A stretch of DNA of 64,000 nt from Carposina sasakii (Eukaryota > Arthropoda > Insecta > Lepidoptera > Carposinidae), in the NCBI GenBank assembly GCA_014607495.2, contig CP053150.1:9816495-9880494 (forward strand), written 5' to 3'. Under the pieces are notes generated by a model that did not search any database, was not told where the DNA came from, and saw only the letters and a list, made by a program, of their open reading frames with translations. Within the stretch, counting starts at the first letter, position 1, and the number at the start of each line of letters is the position of its first letter. Below, in pieces: positions 1 to 9,700 of this stretch. The position numbers and the translations under genes were made by a program.

Positions 1-285
1 GCACTTGCACTTACTACAATCGCCACGACAAACTAGACCCGAGCACCTAGCATGCAAGATAATACATCGCACTATTTCCGAAATCAAAAACTAGATTAAT
101 AATCTACATATGTTTTGCCAACAACCGTGGCATCCTCAGGATTATAGAAATTAGTAAATTAGTAAACCACTAATATTATGAAACTCTAAAACCCAACACA
201 TTACCTACATTTTGGTGTAGGTATTATCTTGCATGTTAGGAGCTCGGGTCTGGTTTCTCGTGGCGATTGTAGTTAGTGCACGTGC
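1..285. mobile_element. Foldback MITE in agrin intron
   Basis: Bases 1-65 and 221-285 are near-perfect inverted repeats (outer sequence GCACTTGCACTTACTAC against its complement). A 155-base AT-rich spacer separates them. The left end may be cut by the window edge. There is no coding capacity. Confidence 0.75.
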
Positions 286-474
286 CTGTTTTCGCAGTTA
301 TGAGTTATCAGATCCGAGGGTCAGTGGAGGGTGTAGGGCCCGGTGGTGGGCGCACCCATAGTGAATTTACTTTGTGTACCGACTTTTTTCATAGTAATAT
401 TAAACCTCAGAAGGATCCATTCTTCTAATCTGGCGACATGTTCCATATGAGCCGATTGCATATTTCGCCAACAG
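286..474 (+). other. Agrin intron, unclassified
   Basis: Intron sequence between the foldback element and the first visible exon. It contains stops in the exon's frame up to 428, which limit the exon start. Confidence 0.5.
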
Positions 475-714
475 CTCTCTGCGATGGTGTCCAATGCTCG
501 TTTGGCTCTCACTGCGCTGCTGGCGAATGCATATGCCCTACCGACTGCACTGGGGCACCTCGGGAGCCGGTCTGTGGGAGTACCATGCAGACCTTCCCTA
601 ACGAATGTGAACTGCAACGTGCGGCTTGCAGACTCCATCCACCAGCGACTCTTCACGTCATATTCTATGGAGACTGCAAGGATCGGCTAGCTGTTGTACC
701 CCCAGTTGCTATGA
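475..714 (+). CDS. Agrn: Agrin exon: follistatin/Kazal module
   Basis: Phase 1-1 exon between acceptor ccaacag and donor gtacgt. It encodes a follistatin-type EGF piece ([12 protein letters not shown]) followed by a Kazal domain containing [16 protein letters not shown] and ending FYGDC. The in-frame ATG at 438 lies in the intron, before the acceptor, so it is not a start codon; the real start is upstream of the window. Confidence 0.85.
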
Positions 715-3700
715 GTACGTATTTCTCTAAGACTTTTTGGTTTATCAATGTATACACAATTAACACTTATGCATAAACAGCAACTTCCTACACTAATATA
801 CCAACCCTTGCAAATTTCTATTAGAACTTTTTAGATATCGAAATATTTACGATCGGACCGTCATCAACCGAGTTGTTAACAGTAATTCCAATAAAGCGGC
901 CCCATCTTCAATCAATTAACTAACTTTCCGCTTTATCTCTCTACTAACACGCAAATATTTGGATGGGCCGGGTAGCTACGACCGCGATGACCACGACGCA
1001 GGCAGAAGAAGGGTCTACGGATTCCGCGGACTCGTTGGATCCAGACGGCACGGATAGTACATCTGCATGTAGAGATATTCGTTGTGACTTTGGCGCGAGT
1101 TGTGAATTGGGAACAGATGGGTATCCCCGATGCTCCTGTTTATTTGAATGCCCCGCCGATGATGAGTACTTCCCGGTATGCGCCTCGGACTTCAGATTGT
1201 ATCCCAGCTTATGCGCGATGAGAAAGGAGGGCTGTCAAAAGCAACTCGAGCTTAGACTGCGGCCTTTGGATTTGTGTAAAGGTTGGTTTGCTGCATGTTT
1301 AATTAACATTGTATTAATCTGCATTTTAATGTTTGTTAAATCCATAAACCAATCAATAGATGATAAATACCTACCTTGTTAGGAATATTAGATGTAGAAT
1401 AATTTCCTTATTATTCACAGGTATGGAAGTGAGACCGTGTGGTAATAATAAGGCAATGATAGATACAGCAACGGGTCTTGAAATCGATTGCGGAAATGGC
1501 CCACATAGACAAGATTGTCCAACGGGAAGCTACTGCCATATAACGCTCACCGCAGCGAGATGCTGTCCTAAAAGTGAGTGACTAGAATATTTTATTTCGG
1601 GGATTCACAGATAACTAAAGAATGTCTGAAAGGGAATATAACTAGAGCATATTTTTATAAACATTTTCTATGACATATTTTACGTTTACACCCATCGTTT
1701 TTATAACCATCATTCAAGGCACTAAAGTTTACGAGTATCACTTTGTTATGTTCACCCTAACCACACCATGTTGGCGATTTGTCACCGGGAATATACTAAC
1801 GGTGCATGTCATGACGCCACTGCTAAATTGGCCGCAAGCATGCTACCTGCTACCGTTTTGTCTCTAACTTATAAATTTTACTACCTACTTTGCCACAGCA
1901 CTACATTTCAGAATTGTCATGACTTGAATTATTTTAGATGACACAAAGCAAGTTGACGACAAGAAAATGACGCATTGCTCGGAAAGTTTGTTTGGTTGCT
2001 GCGGGGATGGGTCTACAGCAGCAGCCGGGCCGAACGAAGAGGGATGTTCGATTAGTAGTTCGACTTGTGGCTGTAATCGACTCGGATCGGTATCAGATCG
2101 ATGTAATGAAAACGGGCAGTGTGTGTGTCGACCCGGAGTAGGGGGACTCAAGTGTGATCGCTGTGAGCCCGGCTATTGGGGATTGCCACGCATTGGTTCA
2201 GGACACACAGGATGTATACGTACGTATTAACTTTGTGTATACGTCGACGCCCGTATAAACTGTTTACTATTGAAATAAAATGTAGCCTTTTCGTTTCTCA
2301 TAATAAATAGTAGTAACTGAAAACACGTTATGCTATTCTCAACCAGGCAGGCGTTTTAATCGTCCTTGAGAATTTCAAGCAGCTGCTAATTTACAAAGGC
2401 AATTAATTAATGGCAGAAACAACTGTCCAAGTTTTAGCATGAATTTTCGGGAAGTCATTTCGAGAAAGCAACTTGCTTTCATTTTGCATAGACAACACAA
2501 TATTTATGAGTTAAAAGTTTTCAATTTGTACGGACAAAATAAGTTGAGACTATAAATTGGGCCTTACTTATTAACCATGTGTAAAGTTAAGCAACATTGC
2601 GACATATGACAGCAAAATGTATCGAATATCTGTCAAATGAAGCGTAGATTAGCTTAATCGAGGCTTAAAGTTTTTTATAAATAAGGCCCTATAAATACAA
2701 GTCTTTACAGTTAACCCTTGTCAAAACTATCAGAAACGAACAATTAATCGTTTGTTATAGCTTGCGGTTGCTCAGCTTTTGGATCAGTAAGGGAAGATTG
2801 TGAACAAATGACCGGACGTTGCGTGTGTCGAAGCGGAGTTCAGGGTCAGAAGTGTACGGTGTGTGCCGACCACCGGAGGCGGCTGGGACCCAACGGCTGT
2901 TCGGATCGTGAGTTTTGCTAAAGCTTAATATTAATTTATTTTCTTACCTCTGTATATGTACCTATATGTATAGCCTTCATGGTGTAATTGGGTTTCCGGG
3001 TTCAAATTTGGAATTTGTGAATTATTCTACGTTTTATTTGGGTGGACATGTAAGGCAAGTAAAAAGACTCAGGTATTAAATGGGTAACGGCTGTAACGAT
3101 GAATATATGTTTAAAAGAATAAATTTTAAAAAATAAATATAAATAAACTTATTCTATTAAATAGGTAAGTAACGGCTGTAACGATGAATATCTACGGTGT
3201 TATTACAAAACAATTGGACGGCTGTTAAACGAGCGATTTAAAAAATCTCTATTACAAAAACGTTTTTAGCCATCATATGCTATTTTGACTTTGTTTAAAA
3301 ACTGACACACAGCAATGCTTAGCCTGTTTAACCTAAGTTTTGTTATTACAAAACAGTTGGAACACAATTGAACGCTTGTTTAAAGAAATATCTATTACAA
3401 AAACGTATTTACGCGCCAGCTAGAGTGAGACGCTGTATAGATAAGGTTTAAATATAGACAAATGAAAAGGCTACTTTTAAGCCCTAATGTTTAAAGTTTC
3501 AGCAAAGACTTAAAAAGTTAATTGCATTAGGCTAAAGTTTATTCTATCAGGTACTATCATTATTTAACAGTAGGTAAATAAGTCCACTTAGTTGTCCCAA
3601 GAATAACAGAAATCTATCCTTCCCTTGAATTAAGATTTTGATTAAACACCAGTTATTTGCATAAATATCTGGCTTGAATCTGGGTAATTGATAATAAATA

Positions 3701-6700
3701 CCCAAAACCTAAACCAACATTATCTGTACCTTTAGGTACCTTAACCTTTGTATTATACAGTAGGTAATCTAAGATCACTGCTCTCCCTTACTTATATTAG
3801 ATTATTATTACTTATTCTGAAATATGGCCAGGAGTCTAGTTAAATATAATTTCTAATACGTTACGTACACAGTCCATATTGAAATGAAGTTTATTTATTT
3901 AAGTTCTTTAGACCGGATACAATTGCGCAATTAGGTACATTTTAATTCTCATGATTTTCCAATAAAAACCATTGAGTCTCATCTAATAAGCAATCATAAA
4001 TTTCTTTTTTCCTAATATTCTAATATTTTCAGCGGAAATTGGTGCTGCAGTCGACTCATGTTCGGATTTGTCGTGCTACTTTGGTGCGGTATGCACGGAG
4101 CGCACTGGGGGCGCACTGTGCGAATGCGCGGCTGCTGCTTGCCCTGATACCGACAACAATATGCTTGTAAGTGACTTAGGTACTTATTGGAATAACAACA
4201 AATTATATTACTGTAGCTTTGTGGGTACATACCTACAAACAGGATTGCAGAAAGCTCTTATCCTCAGGAGTTATTTGCACTATGTGCATTACTTACATGT
4301 AAATGAAAGTATTTTATATAATGTATGGATTAAATGGAGAAATGTAGGTTAGCTGAATCATTATTTTATGTAGCCTCAATAGTGTGTCTTACTGCAAAGG
4401 TCCTTTTTCAGTCCACAGTCTCGATTCTTTGAGTTATGTCCACCATAAGGAACACAAAATAACTTAAAACCTTAACATATTTTCTAATATTAATTTACTT
4501 CACAGGTATGTGGCAGCGACGGCAAAACTTACGAATCCGAATGCCACCTGAAATTGCAAGCATGTCGTACGCAAGAAGACATTGTGGTGCAAGCATTTGG
4601 GCCATGCAAGACATCTGAACTCACTGGCACTGCCGGCCCACCGCGGCCATCTTCACCCATTCAATTCACTCAGCAAGACGACGGTGCCGCTTCTAAATCT
4701 ACTAGACATCTACTGAACCCCGATAAATATTACAACAAATACGAATGGACGAAAAAGGAGACGCCAAGCGATTTCGATACCGTCTTCTCTGGACAAAAGT
4801 TCAAAGGTACGTGATTTTTTATAATGATACTTATAAAAAATCACAGAACTATTACTCACGAATAGTCATTAACTATAGATGACAAATTTTTATTGTACCT
4901 TATAGTGTTTGCATCTACATTCTACATTTTTTATTGATATCTGACTTTGTTTATTTTTATATAATTTAATAATAAAGTTCATTTATTCAGACAATCAAAA
5001 TACAAGATCTTAATTAAAATAAAATTAATAGTTTTTACTTATTAGTAAAAAAATAGTTACTTACCCACTTGATGTTTTAACTTATTTACCACTCGCATAT
5101 GGAGTCATTAATTTAAGTAGAATATCTATCGGTTAAATGCCCCACCCCTTTTATAACTTTACCCTTCATAAGTTTTTATCCACAACTGAAATACTATAAT
5201 TTTATTCACTGAAATATCGAACTACACAAACAACTATATTTATTTGTACTGATTAATTTATTTGCTACGTATATTAAAAAAAAAAAAGAAAATGTAATAA
5301 GGAGCAAAGCTTTAAATAGAATTTTATTATAAATAGAACTTATACAAGCAACGAAGCGAAAGTAGTTAAGTCTTCTCCAAAGCGGACGAGCTAATATTGA
5401 ATGGTAAATATTAAAGTTCCATTGTGTTTGCAATAAAATTTTTCCTAGTTTACAAAGTAAATAAATGAAACTTTTGAATAAGAAAGCTAATAGTGCAGAA
5501 TGTGATGATGAATACAAACTGTTTAATTGGTGTACTTATACTTATTGTTCTCTAATAAAATCTTCTGTCCCCTTTTACATAAAGTTACCATCCGTTTCAA
5601 ATATATACTAAAATAATATGACGATTATCTAGAAAAGCGATTTTAGCACGTTACCTGTCTTCATCAAATTAAGATCCAAATAGCTGGGACAAAGGAATAA
5701 GTTGTTGACGCAAATACCTACCTTATCTCTAAAACATTCCGTTACCTCTCTAAAACAAAGTGTTTTGTATTCCGTAGACGATTTTAATATTTCCCACTAT
5801 CACATTTCTTTGAAATTCGTGTCAGGTTCACAAACAGCGACTACTGCCACAGTGGGTGCTGTAGGTGCACTTTTGGGCGACCTGTGCACTGAAGACCTAG
5901 ATTGTGCTGCGTTGCCCGGAGCGCACTGTGCCAGAGGCGGCTGCATCTGTCTACCCGGCTTTATGCCAACTGTGCACAGAAAAGCCTGTGTCGGTAAGGC
6001 ATTTCACTAAAAACATACCCCAAAATTTATTCAGACATTTTTTCTCACAGTATTTGGTAGACACTTCATGTAATATTCAAACAAAGTCTATAGCACTCTG
6101 ACATTCAATAAGAATCGATCGATCTTTGAACGTACAATAGAAGCGTAGAAAAGATTTTGTCACACGATTGAATTTAATATTGTGATACATAGGTTACGCT
6201 TTAAAAAAAAAACATTTTTTTACAGAAAAATTGCAGGAAACCACAGAGGAATATAGTGCTTGTCTTTCTGAACCATGTTATAACTTAGGCACGTGTATTG
6301 ATTTGCCGGGATCTACTTACACATGTGTTTGTAGCAACTCTTATACCGGATTGAATTGTGAAACCTTTGCAAAGGACGCATTGCCCGGCACCTATATTGA
6401 AACACCTTCTTTCGATGGCTCAGCTTATATTCGACTAAAACCATTGAAGGCTTACCATAAGTTGAACATCGATATTGAATTTAAGGCATTCTCAGAAAAC
6501 GGAATCATATTGTACAATCAGCAAAAACCTGACGGCACCGGCGATTTCGTTTCTCTCGCTTTGGTCAACGGATATTTAGAGTTTAGGTAAGCAACTTTTC
6601 GATATCGAAAACGAAGGAATTTATTGAAAGCTTTCTGTTTTAGAAATAACTGTTATTGATTTTTCTGGACAGGTATAACCTCGGTAATGGGGCTATAGTT

Positions 6701-9700
6701 TTGACGTCTCTAGACAAAATAACTCTCAACGAATATCATAAAGTTTCGGCGAAGAGGTATCATCGAGACGGTATTTTATCAGTTGACGATATGGAAGACG
6801 TGGTTGGGCAATCAAGTGGACATTTGAAGGCATTAGATCTAGCTGAAGATGCTTATATCGGTAGTGTACCTACAAACTTTTCCAGGTAATACATGTACTT
6901 TATATACATGTACAAGTACATGATCTTTCACTTCATTACTTCCTTTATTATATTATTTAGGTATATCTTACCTACCTACCTAGAAACTTTATCACACATT
7001 CCACATATAAATTGATTACTTTTAGGGTATTCGACAATATTGGCACTCGCAGTGGCTTTATTGGCTGCGTGAAATACTTAAGAATAATACGTCATCAAAT
7101 AACAAAGAAATTGGGGCGTCCGGACTCATTAGTTGTGTCTATAGAAAACGTACAAGAGTGCCAGAACAGTCCGTGTGTGAGTATGCCTTGCAAGAATGGG
7201 GCAAAGTGTACGGCTATAGACGGATCGACGACTGAATATAGTTGTATCTGCCCTATCGGATTTCAAGGAGCCAATTGTGACGAGAGATTAGATCCGTGTG
7301 AATCGAACCCATGTGGATATGATGAGGGGCTATTGTGTGATATCGGACCCGAAGGTGGACACGTTTGTAGATGTTTGTTTGGAGGTGAAATTGGATCTAA
7401 TGGAAATACGTGCAGTAATGGTATGTATGCTATTTTCTTTATCGATTAAGTTGGCTGTACGTAGACGTTGTGAAAAATAAATAATATTTTCAGATGTGAA
7501 CATAGTTGAGGAAACTTGGGCTCCTCAATTTAATGGAACAAGCTACGTCGAATTAGTGCCACTTGAAGGACTTGGAAAAGCGTTCCGCATAGAAATCTGG
7601 TTTTTAACGAACCGATTCTCCGGAATGCTGCTCTATACAGGGCAGTCTAATAAAGCCAAGGGGGATTTCATAGCGATTAACTTGGTAAATGGATACCTCC
7701 AGTTTAGGTATAATTTGGGGAGTGGCGTGGCTAATATCACGTAAGTCACATACTATGAATTAATTTATATAGACTATTGACAAAAATATAGTTAAAGTAA
7801 TTAGTTATTAAATGGGTAGTAGTTAACTATTAATTGATATTAATAACCCATTAATCGATTTAAAAACTTCCGTAGTTATTAAATGGATGGTAGTTAAATA
7901 TAAATTGATATTAACCAATTAATCGATTTGAAAACTTCTGTACAACTAAGTGATAAATAAAAACCCACAGCCTTGTCCTGATTGTGATTGCAAATGAGTA
8001 TGATAAGGACAGTTGATGGAAATTTGATTTATCATTTAGGTCGCCTGTGCCCATAACGAAGGGTCGATGGCATCGAGCAAGAGTCACTCGAACAGGAAGA
8101 CATGGGAGCCTCCAACTCGATAGTTATCCTACGCAGAAGGGCCATTCACCACCTCCTCTTACGCATTTGGAACTAACCCTACCATTATTCCTGGGATCAT
8201 TACCGTAAGTGTCTGCCTACTTTATTGTGACTGTTATTTATGAGAGCAAAATATAGATCTTCGTCTATGTAGATAATATATAATTATTATATCAAACTTT
8301 CGACGACACTTTCATTTAATTGATAATCGAATAAAAAGTCCTAAGTATTCAATAAAAATAAATAAGTAGGTAAAAGATTAAAATAGTTATAATATATTTA
8401 ACTTCTGAAGCTATAATATTAACCAGCGCATACTTTCTTGCTTGTAATTATATAATTTTAAAATATTTACTCCTGGAGTAAGAAATGTAAGTTTACTTCC
8501 ATGGGTACGCTATTTCATCTACTTAATAATTCAGGAAATGTTTTCGAAACATGTTGCCGACAAAGTTTTACTAGCAAAAAATTTACGACCTTATTCTTGC
8601 AGGGCTTACATTCGTCCCCATAAAATGTCGGGCGTGACGAGCAGTTTCCTTGGCGCTATACAGCAAGTATTCGTGAATGGTGTTCAGCTGTCCTTATATA
8701 GTGGGGACACCGGCAAATGTGCCATTGTGCAGGACGAGGAACGCCTACCTTGCGCCACAAGTGGGGTCTCCAAGTATAGCGGGCCACCGTGCGGTGATGG
8801 TAAGCCTGGGAATTATGACTTTGGGATGAAGATATAAATATTTTATTGGCTTTAAATGTTTGATGACATTTTGTTTTTCACAAGTTCCTGATAGTTGCTC
8901 TTTTTCTAAGGTCAATAAATAAATGGTAAAATGAAGCTTTTAAAGTGTGATTTCGTCCGTCTGCTAATTTAGGCATCGCCGCTTTACTTCTTTTATATCA
9001 GGAACTAGAATTATCCCGTATTAACTACGTGGTTCTGTGTTGCTCGTTATATAATCATTTTATTCTAATTTTATTTTATCATACTTGTCATCAATTTATT
9101 TTAGGCTTAACACCATGCAAGAACAATGGCACATGCATTCCTTTACTGAATGAGTACAAATGTGTATGTCGAGACGGATATCAGGGCCGTAACTGCGAGG
9201 ATCATATAAACGCGGCCATGATAAGCGATGGAGCCCCACTTCAATTCGATGGAAATAATTATTACTCCTATAGAAGTAGGGGAAGTCGAAGGTAAAACCA
9301 TTTAAAGATAATTTCTCTCTGTCTCTTGTTCATGGTTGTGATTTCTTTATCAATAAATAACGTATTAACTTCTATGTCACGCTATTGAAAATTTGTCTTA
9401 CTGATATTTTATAAATATACATGTAATAAACCAAACTAATGAAACATGAAACAATTTTTATTAACTTTTAAGTACATACAGTTTTTTTAAACAAATGCTA
9501 ATTGTGGTCTTGTTTTGTATATCTATCTTGAAATCAATTTTTTGATGAATTATTTTAATGATTGTTTTTTGGATGCTTTTACTAACAATATTTATTTATT
9601 TCTAGCTTTCATACTAACAAAAGGTTCGACCGGGAAATTACCGATGTAAGATAACATTCAAACATTGATCAAGAATCCAGTCATTTGTAATTTGAAATAT

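Noticed and set aside
438..474. ATG at 438 as the start of the first protein
   Set aside because: It lies before the splice acceptor at 471-474. Phase and domain order show that this is an internal exon.
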